Shown here: positions 33,977-43,058 of the stretch, piece by piece
How the letters are laid out: each line of letters opens with the position of its first letter
Position numbering within the stretch: the stretch's first letter is position 1
NCBI RefSeq assembly: GCF_037154015.1
Contig: NZ_JBANRL010000001.1
Span: forward strand, 2,418,001-2,482,000
From: Altererythrobacter aquiaggeris
GTDB lineage: Bacteria > Pseudomonadota > Alphaproteobacteria > Sphingomonadales > Sphingomonadaceae
Direction of reading: 5' to 3'
Length of the DNA: 64,000 bases
Notes under the pieces: model-generated
What the model was told of the DNA's origin: nothing
The model's input: the letters and a program-made list of their open reading frames with translations, nothing else
Database searches by the model: none
Position numbers and translations under genes: made by a program

Positions 33977-33984
33977 CGCACCCG

Positions 33985-34011
33985 CTGGCACTCTACTCAT
34001 GTGAGTGCCAA
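33985..34011 (+). promoter_or_regulatory. CIRCE element (HrcA operator)
   Basis: CTGGCACTC, a 9-base spacer and GAGTGCCAA form the classic 9-9-9 inverted repeat that HrcA binds to repress groESL. It lies 40 bases before the groES start. hrcA itself is not in the window. Confidence 0.9.
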
Positions 34012-34050
34012 CAGATATCTATTCACTCTAGTAATAAAGAGGTCAGACAC

Positions 34051-34338
34051 ATGGCATTTCGCCCCCTGCACGACCGCGTTCTGGTCCGTCGGATTGAAGC
34101 CGACTCCAAGACCGCCGGTGGTATCATCATTCCCGACAGCGCCCAGGAAAAGCCCAGCGAAGGCGAAATCGTCTCCGTCGGTTCCGGCGCGAAAGCTGAA
34201 GACGGCACGATCACCCCGCTCGACGTCAAAGCTGGCGACAAGGTCCTGTTCGGCAAATGGTCGGGCACTGAGATCAAGCTCGACGGTGAAGATCTGCTGA
34301 TCATGAAAGAAAGCGACATCATGGGGATCCTGGGCTGA
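34051..34338 (+). CDS. groES: Co-chaperonin GroES
   Basis: The 95-residue heptameric lid of the GroEL chamber. It begins [35 protein letters not shown], where the Gly-Gly-Ile-Ile-Ile mobile loop contacts GroEL, and ends in [14 protein letters not shown]. Under CIRCE control, with groEL following after a 118-base gap that holds a REP-like doublet. Confidence 0.98.
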   Translation: MAFRPLHDRVLVRRIEADSKTAGGIIIPDSAQEKPSEGEIVSVGSGAKAEDGTITPLDVKAGDKVLFGKWSGTEIKLDGEDLLIMKESDIMGILG

Positions 34339-34354
34339 GCCTGAGATAACCCTT

Positions 34355-36112
<1,758 letters not shown>

Positions 36113-36144
36113 GCCGGTCACCCCAGCCAAACGGCGCAAAAATC

Positions 36145-36175
36145 GGCCCGGCGGAGCGATCCGCCGGGCCTTTTT
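36145..36175 (+). terminator. groESL terminator
   Basis: GGCCCGGCGGA and TCCGCCGGGCC form a perfect 11-bp stem with loop GCGA, followed by TTTTT. A transposon is inserted 24 bases beyond. Confidence 0.9.
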
Positions 36176-36198
36176 CATGGCTGGTTGACATCCCCGCA

Positions 36199-36206
36199 AG
36201 AATTTG
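36199..36206 (+). repeat. Target-site duplication, left copy
   Basis: AGAATTTG, identical to 39436-39443, directly abutting the left terminal inverted repeat. Confidence 0.9.
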
Positions 36207-36227
36207 GGTAGTGGGTCAGTTTGAAAT
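36207..36227 (+). repeat. Left terminal inverted repeat
   Basis: A 21-base sequence whose reverse complement is found exactly at 39415-39435. Starts with GGTAGTG, like the GGT start of IS1 ends. Confidence 0.93.
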
Positions 36228-36268
36228 CTAGCCCTGCAATTTCCCGCAAGGCTCGCTATATGGGGTGA

Positions 36269-36496
36269 ATGGCAGACAAAAAGCCCAAGCGCCCACGCGA
36301 TGCAAACCAGCTTGCAAAGCTGATGGTTGATATTGCTTCCGGTGAAGAGTCAGACGAAGAAATGACCGCCACACAGGCGCGCGCCTCTAAGGGCGGCAAG
36401 AGCGGCGGCAAGGCCCGCGCACAGGCCCTGACCCCTGAACAACGTAAAGAGATTGCCAGCATCGCCGCACAGGCGCGTTGGAAGAAGAAAGACTAA
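36269..36496 (+). CDS. Small basic KGG-type protein (transposon passenger)
   Basis: A 75-residue, highly charged protein: MADKKPKRPRDANQLAKLMVDIASGEES, then a KGGKSGGKARAQALTPEQRKEI region and ending AAQARWKKKD. The KGGKARA plus TPEQRKEIA...ARW pattern is shared by small proteins widespread in alphaproteobacteria and similar to the KGG motif of stress proteins; nucleic acid binding is likely but unproven. It lies 42 bases inside the left repeat and shares its stop with the convergent gene (CTAA). Start ATG 36269 after GGGGTG. Confidence 0.75.
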   Translation: MADKKPKRPRDANQLAKLMVDIASGEESDEEMTATQARASKGGKSGGKARAQALTPEQRKEIASIAAQARWKKKD

Positions 36497-36966
36497 GCAG
36501 CTTGCTTATCATCGAGAAGCAAACGCTCTTCAACATCATCAGTGAAATCAAACGGCACCTGAATTTTCTCTTGTTCTGGATTCAGATCGTTATAAACTTC
36601 AACATCGGTCGCGAGTTGAACACAATCACCAACGACCTGCTCTCTTCGCTGCACAAACGCTTTGCGCATGTGTTCAAGCGGTGCGTTACCCATAATGGCC
36701 CACATGGTGTGCTGGACACCCGCTTTACTCACGCGCACAGCATGGTTCTTACGATACCGACGTCCAAGGCGGTCAGTGCCATATTCTTCCCGTAATGCAC
36801 GCGACATATCTTTCGCCACAGCGTCGAAAGGGTCTAATTCAGGAAGTGCGATCATCTGGCGAGCAACGCCCCACGCAACCGCATCGCGCGCAGTTGACGG
36901 AAGAAAGCCGTGCTCCTTCTCATACTGATGCCAGACATTTTGAAGTTGTTCGTTGTAAGATGCCAT
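36493..36966 (-). CDS. Unknown passenger protein downstream of the antitoxin
   Basis: A 157-residue soluble protein starting MASYNEQLQNVWHQYEKEHG. It is hydrophilic, has a basic centre (RLGRRYRKNHAVRV) and an acidic end, and no domain I recognise. It begins 10 bases after the antitoxin stop, so it is the third gene of the toxin-antitoxin operon. A GGAAA ribosome-binding site precedes ATG 36966. It could be an accessory regulator, a second antitoxin or an element-maintenance protein; the sequence does not say. Confidence 0.7.
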   Translation of the reverse strand: MASYNEQLQNVWHQYEKEHGFLPSTARDAVAWGVARQMIALPELDPFDAVAKDMSRALREEYGTDRLGRRYRKNHAVRVSKAGVQHTMWAIMGNAPLEHMRKAFVQRREQVVGDCVQLATDVEVYNDLNPEQEKIQVPFDFTDDVEERLLLDDKQAA

Positions 36967-36976
36967 TTCAGTTTCC

Positions 36977-38104
36977 TTAGATTGTGACGGGCGCGGGGAC
37001 ACCCCAGCCATCAGTGATGGCGCTTTGAGCGATGAATTTACGGACACTTACTTTATGTTTTGCAAGCCAGTTGTATCGGTCCATTTTCCACTGAAGCTGA
37101 CCAACAACGATGCCGGGATGGCGATTGATCCTGCGAGCAAAACCAATCACATCTCTCTGAGAAATAAACGGAGCCTTCCGCTGATAGAAAGATTCTAGGG
37201 CTGCTGCTGGAACGCAAGCGTTTGCAGCAGCAAGGTTGGCTTTTCGCTCTTCTTCCGGCTGATCGGCGGACTGGTCATACTTCAAATCTACATCGATATT
37301 GATAGATTTTTCAGCCTTCCCGTCTTCGTTTAAGACGTGCTCCAACTCGTGGAATAGAACGAACCAGAAGTTATCAATCCGGTCAAAGCGCGTGGTCATA
37401 CCAACCATCGGCTTTGCTCCATCCCAAAAACAAACCCCATCAATATTCGCCTTGGGCAGTGTTTCTACGATGGCATATCTCACGCCGCATTCATTGAGAA
37501 TGCGAGGGACATGACGAACGCCCTCGGGGTCAGCCATGAGGGCTGGCAGGTCATCAGAGACAGCCTTTTGCAAGGCTTTCTTGGAATAGCGGGGCGTTAT
37601 CATTTCCGAGCAAATCTGCTTCACCCGATAAAGCCAAGCCAATTGCTCTGGCGTCGTCCCGTCGTAGTTGGTTTTCTTTGCTGCGTGCTGCAAATGCGGA
37701 ATGTTACTGACGCTATTCGTTCCGAAAAACCGCATAAGCTGTCCTTCGAGAAGCGGCACATCTGTATCTTCCAGCCAGCCTCGCTGAATCATCGCGCGAA
37801 TGGGATAGACGTTCTGAAATTGCGCGCGACGCGCGACACCTGGGTCCGGCGCTGTCGCGCGAGACATTTCAAACGCCTTCTGCAAATTGGCGAAGAACTC
37901 AGGGTTTACATCAAAGGCATCGCCGAGCGCCTTTGCCATTTCAGGACTTATGCCCTTCTTGCCCGAGACAATCATGCTGACGCTGCCTTCCGGCACGCCC
38001 AAAATATAAGCCAGATCGCGCTGCGTCCAATCGCGGGCGTCCAGTTCCTCTGCGAGAAATTCGCCGGGATGCGGCACTTCTATCATGTAATTTTCGTTGC
38101 TCAT
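36977..38104 (-). CDS. HigA-type antitoxin fused to ImmA/IrrE metallopeptidase
   Basis: A 375-residue two-domain protein. Residues about 10-80 form a HigA-like XRE domain (HPGEFLAEELDARDWTQRDLAYILGV, then GSVSMIVSGKKGISPEMAKALGDAF). Residues about 200-300 carry the ImmA/IrrE zinc motif FHELEHVLNE with His252-Glu253-x-x-His256 and a downstream Glu-rich stretch. In this superfamily the peptidase cleaves or removes a partner repressor; here it is physically joined to the presumed antitoxin. It follows the HigB-like gene after 12 bases. Confidence 0.88.
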   Translation of the reverse strand: MSNENYMIEVPHPGEFLAEELDARDWTQRDLAYILGVPEGSVSMIVSGKKGISPEMAKALGDAFDVNPEFFANLQKAFEMSRATAPDPGVARRAQFQNVYPIRAMIQRGWLEDTDVPLLEGQLMRFFGTNSVSNIPHLQHAAKKTNYDGTTPEQLAWLYRVKQICSEMITPRYSKKALQKAVSDDLPALMADPEGVRHVPRILNECGVRYAIVETLPKANIDGVCFWDGAKPMVGMTTRFDRIDNFWFVLFHELEHVLNEDGKAEKSINIDVDLKYDQSADQPEEERKANLAAANACVPAAALESFYQRKAPFISQRDVIGFARRINRHPGIVVGQLQWKMDRYNWLAKHKVSVRKFIAQSAITDGWGVPAPVTI

Positions 38105-38116
38105 ATATCCCCGAAT

Positions 38117-38413
38117 CTAATGCGTATCATCGATCTCCAAAATCGTTATCAGTGGCGGATTTCCATCATTGTCCAGCGTGAAAATAATACGGTATTGGTC
38201 ATTGACCCGAATTGATTTCTGACCGTTTCTGTCGCCACTTAATTTCTTGAAATTCAACGATCTCCAGTTTCTAATAGTCCTCTCATCGGGCGCTTGCTCC
38301 AACAAGACTATTTTCTTCCGAGCACTGTTGATTACCGAAATCGGCAGACCCAGCTTGTACGCTTCGTCCGTGGCGATCTTGCTGAGGCGTTTTTCTGCGT
38401 AACCAACCTTCAT
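38117..38413 (-). CDS. HigB/RelE-type toxin
   Basis: A 98-residue basic protein of the RelE/ParE superfamily, HigB branch. The characteristic segments are SARKKIVLLEQAPDERTIRNW and SLNFKKLSGDRNGQKSIRVN then YRIIFTLDN. HigB toxins cut mRNA at the ribosome; the conserved Arg and Lys residues of the catalytic face appear present. First gene of the passenger operon, toxin before antitoxin as in higBA. Start ATG 38413. Confidence 0.88.
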   Translation of the reverse strand: MKVGYAEKRLSKIATDEAYKLGLPISVINSARKKIVLLEQAPDERTIRNWRSLNFKKLSGDRNGQKSIRVNDQYRIIFTLDNDGNPPLITILEIDDTH

Positions 38414-38484
38414 GCTGAATCACTCTAAATAATGTGCTGGCCCACGTCAATACCCTACTTAGCATATCTAGCGAAGTATTATTA

Positions 38485-38495
38485 TTCAAACTGAC
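38485..38495 (+). repeat. Internal copy of the inner part of the terminal repeat
   Basis: TTCAAACTGAC here is identical to 11 bases of the right end (39417-39427 region) and has the same orientation. It stands 9 bases before the transposase -35 box. Confidence 0.6.
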
Positions 38496-38503
38496 GGTTA
38501 TGC

Positions 38504-38532
38504 TTGACTTAGTTGAATGGGTCGGTTATAAA
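38504..38532 (+). promoter_or_regulatory. Transposase promoter
   Basis: TTGACT (38504-38509) and TATAAA (38527-38532) with exact 17-base spacing. The expected transcription start falls at about 38539, the ATG itself, and there is no Shine-Dalgarno, so the mRNA is predicted to be leaderless. Confidence 0.7.
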
Positions 38533-38538
38533 ATCAGC

Positions 38539-39426
38539 ATGAACAAGCTAGACACCAAGGCCCGAGCTACCATCCTTCATATGCTCTGCGAAGGCAGCAG
38601 CATTCGATCAATCGTGCGGATTACAGGCGTCAGCAAAAACACCGTTTCAAAACTTCTCATTGATGCTGGCAAGGTCTGTGCAGCTTATCACGAAACGAAT
38701 GTCCGCAACCTGCAAACAACGCGCGTTGAAGTCGATGAAATCTGGTCGTTCACTTACGCCAAGCAAAAGAACGTCAAGACTGCGAAAGCCGCTCCCACCA
38801 ATGCTGGCGACACTTGGACTTGGACCGCGATTGACGCTGATAGCAAGATGATCGTTTCGTATCTGGTCGGTGGTCGTGATGCTGAATATGCGATGTGGTT
38901 TATGGATGATCTGCGCAGCCGCCTTGCAAACCGCGTCCAGCTTACCAGCGACGGTCACAAGTCCTACCTTGAAGCCGTGGAAGGCGCTTTCGGTGCCGAT
39001 GTGGACTATGCGCAGCTAATCAAGATTTACGGCAACGCGCCGGATAGCTTCAAGGGTCGCTACAGCCCCGCAGATTGCACTGGTATCAAGAAGCGCGCCA
39101 TTGAAGGGCGTCCCGACAAAAGCCTTGTAAGCACGTCTTATGTTGAGCGCGCCAACCTTACCATGCGGATGCACATGCGCCGCTTCACGCGGCTTACCAA
39201 CGGTTTCAGCAAGAAGATTGATAACCACGCCCACGCTGTTGCGCTTCACATGATGTATTACAATTTCGTCCGTATCCACAAAACGCTGAAAGTCTCGCCA
39301 GCAATGGCAGCGGGCGTCACTGACCGCCTTTGGGATATTGCCGATATTGTCATGCTGATCGAAAAGGCAGAAGTGGAAGCTGCACCGAAAAAACGCGGTC
39401 CTTATAAGAAGGCAATTTCAAACTGA
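38539..39426 (+). CDS. IS1-family DDE transposase
   Basis: A 295-residue transposase. An N-terminal helix-turn-helix (residues about 8-45, MLCEGSSIRSIVRITGVSKN) is followed by the catalytic triad: Asp66 in VEVDEIWSF, Asp138 in LTSDGHKSY, and Glu203 in TSYVERANLTMRMHMRRFTR. The Glu region closely follows IS1 InsB (ERNNLTLRT...). It is a single ORF, with no InsA/InsB frameshift arrangement, and is longer than IS1 InsAB (about 232). The C-terminus (KKRGPYKKAISN) and stop lie inside the right terminal repeat. In-frame ATGs upstream (38434, 38500) would extend over the promoter and are rejected. Confidence 0.92.
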   Translation: MNKLDTKARATILHMLCEGSSIRSIVRITGVSKNTVSKLLIDAGKVCAAYHETNVRNLQTTRVEVDEIWSFTYAKQKNVKTAKAAPTNAGDTWTWTAIDADSKMIVSYLVGGRDAEYAMWFMDDLRSRLANRVQLTSDGHKSYLEAVEGAFGADVDYAQLIKIYGNAPDSFKGRYSPADCTGIKKRAIEGRPDKSLVSTSYVERANLTMRMHMRRFTRLTNGFSKKIDNHAHAVALHMMYYNFVRIHKTLKVSPAMAAGVTDRLWDIADIVMLIEKAEVEAAPKKRGPYKKAISN

Positions 39427-39435
39427 CCCACTACC
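39415..39435 (-). repeat. Right terminal inverted repeat
   Basis: Exact reverse complement of 36207-36227. Its inner bases encode the last codons and stop of the transposase. Confidence 0.93.
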
Positions 39436-39443
39436 AGAATTTG
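39436..39443 (+). repeat. Target-site duplication, right copy
   Basis: AGAATTTG, directly next to the right repeat; pairs with 36199-36206. Confidence 0.9.
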
Positions 39444-39502
39444 CGCCGGATTGACTTGTCGCGGGAACGGTCCATGTTGCGGTCAGGGTTGCGCAAGGGG
39501 GC

Positions 39503-40810
39503 TTGCGCTTGGACAATACAAAATCGCCGCCACGCGTAGTGGGCAAATTCGGCGCAACGCTGATGAGCATCAATGGCATGATCGGGGCCGGTATTTTTGC
39601 CCTGCCCGCACTGCTTTATGCCGAGACCGGCAATTTCGCACCGTGGATGTTCCTGATTTTCGGATTGTTATTCGCCTGTAGCATTCTGATTTCCGCCAGG
39701 CTTTCCAATATGTTCCGGTCGTCGGGCGGACCGCAATTGTGGACGCAGGCGGCGTTTGGACCATTTGTCGGATTTCAGATCGGCTGGGTGCTTCTGTTGG
39801 GGATGGCGGCCGGGCGCGCGGCAACGCTTTATGTCCTGGTGTCGTATCTTTCGGTCATTTTCCCGGTGTTTGCTGAACCTGCCGCCCGCGCTTTGGCGCT
39901 GGGCGCTTTGCTCGCGGCGATGACGGTCATCACCGTTTCGGGCATGAAAAACAGCATCGGCGGGCTTGCCATCGGTACGCTGCTGAAAGTCAGCCCGATC
40001 CTGCTGCTTTGCGGATTTGCCTATGCATCCGGCGGGATCGCGACCGATTTTGCCTTGCCGCAGTTTGAAGCGTTTGAAAGCGTCGCTCTGCTGGTATATT
40101 TCGCATATTCGGGTGCGGCGAGCTCGGCCTATTCGGCGGGCGAGCTTAAAAACCCCCGCCGCGACTTACCCGTTACAATGCTGGGTTCGCTGGCATTAAT
40201 CATGGCATTTTATATGGCGGTGCAATGGGCCTATATCGCAGCCGGTGCGCCGCAGAGCGATGGTGATGCGACACCGCTGGCGGCCGCTGCAGGGGCGGTG
40301 ATGGGCGAAAATGGTGCCTTGTTGCTCAGTCTCGCAGCGATATTTTCGATTGCCACGAATTGCCTCAATTTCTTCATCGCCGGCCCCCGCGTGGCTTATG
40401 CAATGGCCGATCGCGGATTGCTGCCGTCCATGTTCGCGAATATCTCGCCGCGTTTCGAGACACCCGATCGCGCCATTTTCCTGTTTTCGGGATTGGTGGC
40501 CATCATGCTGGCAAGCGGCGCGTTCACGTTTCTTGCTACGGTCACCTCGCTCGCGGCACAGGGTTCAACGCTGGTTATGACCGCTGCATTCATCGTGTTG
40601 ATGCGGCGAACGGAGGCAGGCCATGACGGCCGATTGCGATGGTACTGGTGGCCGGTAATCGCAGTGGGCGCATTCTTTGCCAGCTTCACAATTATCCAAG
40701 CCCCGGCCAGCGCATTTCTGCTGCTGGCCGGATTGCTGGTAGTGGGAACGCTGCTGTATTTCATCGCCCGGCGAGGACAGGTCAGCACGCCCGAACCCGT
40801 TTTTGATTAG
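39503..40810 (+). CDS. APC-superfamily amino acid permease
   Basis: A 435-residue protein with about 12 membrane spans. The N-terminal GATLMSINGMIGAGIFALPA is the APC substrate-binding helix 1 signature (G-x-G-I-F), and AYSGAASSAYSAGELKNPRRDLP carries the conserved loop after helix 6. It imports or exchanges amino acids or polyamines; the substrate is not indicated. No ATG is available: the start is TTG 39503 or TTG 39509, the latter with AAGGGGG 7 bases before it. It begins 60 bases beyond the transposon, which may have displaced its original upstream region. Confidence 0.88.
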   Translation: MRLDNTKSPPRVVGKFGATLMSINGMIGAGIFALPALLYAETGNFAPWMFLIFGLLFACSILISARLSNMFRSSGGPQLWTQAAFGPFVGFQIGWVLLLGMAAGRAATLYVLVSYLSVIFPVFAEPAARALALGALLAAMTVITVSGMKNSIGGLAIGTLLKVSPILLLCGFAYASGGIATDFALPQFEAFESVALLVYFAYSGAASSAYSAGELKNPRRDLPVTMLGSLALIMAFYMAVQWAYIAAGAPQSDGDATPLAAAAGAVMGENGALLLSLAAIFSIATNCLNFFIAGPRVAYAMADRGLLPSMFANISPRFETPDRAIFLFSGLVAIMLASGAFTFLATVTSLAAQGSTLVMTAAFIVLMRRTEAGHDGRLRWYWWPVIAVGAFFASFTIIQAPASAFLLLAGLLVVGTLLYFIARRGQVSTPEPVFD

Positions 40811-40928
40811 GCAGCGCTGGCGCATCGAGGCGCGATGGAGGCGATGCGCATCAGATACCGTGCACAATCGTCGGCGCGTGCAACGATTGGGCGCTTTGTC
40901 CGTTAAGTGACAGAAGGAGAATCTATTC

Positions 40929-41336
40929 ATGAAATTGCCGCATAAAGCCCATGTCGCCGTCGTCGATGGTAAACGCTTCATTCTGCTGCATAACACCGGC
41001 CAGCCATTCGAACCAAAGCTGGACGGAGCGGAGACACCCGATCTGGAAGCGACCAACTTCAGCGCGGGCGTTAAACATCAGGATGATGGCGGACAAAAAA
41101 CCGGTGCAACCGATCTCGATGAACTGGCCCATGCTGCGGCTGCGGCCGAATGGCTGAACCGCGCGGTGATGGACGGCAAGATCAAGCAACTGATGGTTGT
41201 CGCAGACCCCAAAACGCTTGGCGAGATGCGGCGTCACTACAACGCCAAGCTGAAGGAGGCGCTGGTAGGGGAACTTGCCAAAACGCTGACTGGCGAAAAT
41301 TCGTCGGTAATCGCAAAGGCCATCGCCTCAGCATGA
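40929..41336 (+). CDS. Host attachment protein family (PF10116-like)
   Basis: A 135-residue protein matching the short host-attachment family first linked to Agrobacterium plant attachment: KAHVAVVDGKRFILLHNTG near the N-terminus, and the diagnostic VVADPKTLGEMRRHYNAKLKEALVGELAKTLT towards the end. It is cytoplasmic and similar in fold to archaeal RF1-like domains; its biochemical role is unknown, so the family name should be read with caution. AAGGAG precedes ATG 40929. Confidence 0.85.
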   Translation: MKLPHKAHVAVVDGKRFILLHNTGQPFEPKLDGAETPDLEATNFSAGVKHQDDGGQKTGATDLDELAHAAAAAEWLNRAVMDGKIKQLMVVADPKTLGEMRRHYNAKLKEALVGELAKTLTGENSSVIAKAIASA

Positions 41337-41464
41337 TCCGCGCCGGACACGGCTAACTTATCCACAGGACGCCAATCCAGCCCGCTTCGTCGCTCAGACG
41401 CTTGCGGGCTGGAATCTTACCCCGTTAAGGATTCGAAAAGCATAATCGGGGTATCGTTGCGGAT

Positions 41465-42481
41465 ATGGGACACTTTACAGGCGTATTCGGTAAAATCAGT
41501 GCAGCATTGGCGCTTGGCTTTGCAGTGCTCAGCCCGGCTGGCGCGCAGGCTCAATCCTACAATTTCGAAAACGCCTTCGACCGTGAACTGGGTACCGACA
41601 CGCGCGCTCCGCGCGATTATTCAGCGCGCTACGATACGCCGCTTGAACGCCAGATCGCCATGTTGGCAGGTGGTGATCAGGGCAGGATCGGGGTTGCGGC
41701 CATCGATCTTGAAACCGGCCGCGAAGTCGCAATCCTGGGTGACCAGCGTTTCCCGATGGCCAGTACAAGCAAGATCGCCATTGCAGCGACATATCTCGAA
41801 GGCGTGGACCAAGGGCGCTGGTCGCTGGAAGATCGCTACCCGCTGCTGATTCCGGTCCAGTCGGCGAAATTCTCAAGCCGGGCAGCCCCGGTGAAGCGCG
41901 GGAGTTATCTTCCGGCAAGCGAATTGATCGAACTGATGATTACGCGCAGCAGCAATTCGGCGACGGATGCCATGATCGCTGCGGTGGGCGGCACGGATAA
42001 AGTGAATGACTGGCTTCGCAGGTCGGGGATCGAACATGTCCAGATCGACCGCGATATCGCGACGCTTGTCCGCGATGACGGCGAATTCGACCCGGCGATC
42101 ATTATCGACAAACGCGATAGCGCCACACCGCGTGCGATGGTCGCGCTTCTATCGGGCCTCTATCAGGGCCGCTGGCTTACTCCGCGCAGCCGCGATGTCG
42201 TGATCGGTGCGATGGAACGTTGCCGCACCGGTAAACGCCGGATCCCCCACCTGTTGCCCGGCAACGCTCTGGTTGCGCACAAGACCGGATCGCTCAACAA
42301 CACGTCCAGCGACGTCGGCGTAATCACAGCACCTGACGGCAGATCAATGGCTGTCGCGATTTACGTGACCGGTCAGGGCTCGAGAGCCAATCGGGAAGCC
42401 AAGATCGCCGCTATCGCGAGTGCAATCTATAATGGTTACACCAAACCGCAACAGCGCGGCTTGACGCGGTCCGCATACTGA
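41465..42481 (+). CDS. Class A beta-lactamase-like serine hydrolase, exported
   Basis: A 338-residue protein with a signal peptide (residues 1-30, ending PAGAQAQ). It has the penicillin-recognising fold: Ser100-Thr-Ser-Lys103 as SxxK, Ser162-Ser-Asn164 in place of SDN, and HKTGS as the KTG box. However, the omega-loop Glu-x-x-Leu-Asn is missing: the aligned stretch IDRDIATLVRDDGEFD has no glutamate at the general-base position. It may therefore bind or acylate with beta-lactams or act on peptidoglycan or another ester rather than be an efficient beta-lactamase. Confidence 0.8.
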   Translation: MGHFTGVFGKISAALALGFAVLSPAGAQAQSYNFENAFDRELGTDTRAPRDYSARYDTPLERQIAMLAGGDQGRIGVAAIDLETGREVAILGDQRFPMASTSKIAIAATYLEGVDQGRWSLEDRYPLLIPVQSAKFSSRAAPVKRGSYLPASELIELMITRSSNSATDAMIAAVGGTDKVNDWLRRSGIEHVQIDRDIATLVRDDGEFDPAIIIDKRDSATPRAMVALLSGLYQGRWLTPRSRDVVIGAMERCRTGKRRIPHLLPGNALVAHKTGSLNNTSSDVGVITAPDGRSMAVAIYVTGQGSRANREAKIAAIASAIYNGYTKPQQRGLTRSAY

Positions 42482-42516
42482 CCGGGCCGCGCGCGGCAAG
42501 TTGATCGACTACGCAT

Positions 42517-42547
42517 AGAAAAAGGGCGGCGCCTTGCGGCACCGCCC
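42517..42547 (-). terminator. Terminator of the minus-strand lipoprotein, likely bidirectional
   Basis: GGGGCGGTGCC and GGCGCCGCCC form a GC-rich stem with loop GCAA; on the minus strand TTTTT follows. It lies between two convergent genes and could also end the beta-lactamase-like transcript. Confidence 0.8.
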
Positions 42548-42573
42548 CTTCGCGTTTCATCGAAACGACTGAA

Positions 42574-42822
42574 TTAGTCTACAGCAGCTTCAGTGACGGT
42601 TTCGTCCTGAACGTCAGCTTCTACTTCAGCGGCTGCGCCTTCTACTTCGGCAGCAGCTTCGGCAGATGTGTCGACAACAGCGTCGCCAGCAGCTTCCATG
42701 TTGGCTTCAGCGTCGGCAGCAGCAGCTTCGGTCGTTGCTTCTGCAGCGTCCTGGGTGCCTTCCGAACAAGCGGCGAGCGAGAGAGCTGCTACAGCAGCAG
42801 TTGCGATTACGAATTTACGCAT
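42574..42822 (-). CDS. Small Ala/Glu-rich lipoprotein
   Basis: An 82-residue protein with lipoprotein signal MRKFVIATAAVAALSLAAC (Cys19). The mature part consists almost only of Ala, Glu, Asp, Thr and Val and should be a long helix or disordered acidic segment. AAGGAA lies 9 bases before ATG 42822. It resembles the two lipoproteins at 29160 and 29496 in design but not in a clearly alignable way. The 236-base gap to polA contains a 7-bp inverted repeat ATGAAGC/GCTTCAT (42855-42874) in its presumed leader. Confidence 0.75.
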   Translation of the reverse strand: MRKFVIATAAVAALSLAACSEGTQDAAEATTEAAAADAEANMEAAGDAVVDTSAEAAAEVEGAAAEVEADVQDETVTEAAVD

Positions 42823-43058
42823 AAGATTCAATTCCTTGAACAGCGAGTAAAGATATGAAGCGGATTTGCTTCATACGAGGCTTGCATGTTCGCAAACTTC
42901 ACAGCAGCAAATAAGGCGGGATTGTGGCGAGCGCAAGAGGTTTCGCCATATTTCTGCCTGATTTGACTTCGATCTATTGTAATCATTGGCTTTTTATCAC
43001 TGTTGGGAAACGCATGAAAGCTGCTGACCAACCCCTCCGGCACTGCTACCAAGCCTGA

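Larger units (their letters stand above)
36207..39435. mobile_element. IS1-type transposon carrying a HigBA-ImmA toxin-antitoxin operon
   Basis: A complete 3,229-bp element. Its ends are 21-bp perfect inverted repeats (36207-36227 and 39415-39435, starting GGTAGTGGGTCAGTTTGAAA) and it is flanked by the 8-bp duplication AGAATTTG. It contains a transposase on the plus strand, a minus-strand operon (toxin, antitoxin-peptidase, unknown protein) and one small plus-strand gene converging on that operon. Simple IS1 elements are about 770 bp and carry only the transposase, so three quarters of this element is passenger DNA. Intact repeats, duplication and genes suggest a recent, possibly still mobile insertion. 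Confidence 0.92.

Noticed and set aside
41358-41366. Perfect DnaA box TTATCCACA, possible replication origin
   Set aside because: A single copy of a 9-mer is expected by chance about once in two windows of this size on both strands. There is no cluster of boxes, no AT-rich unwinding region and no origin genes nearby.
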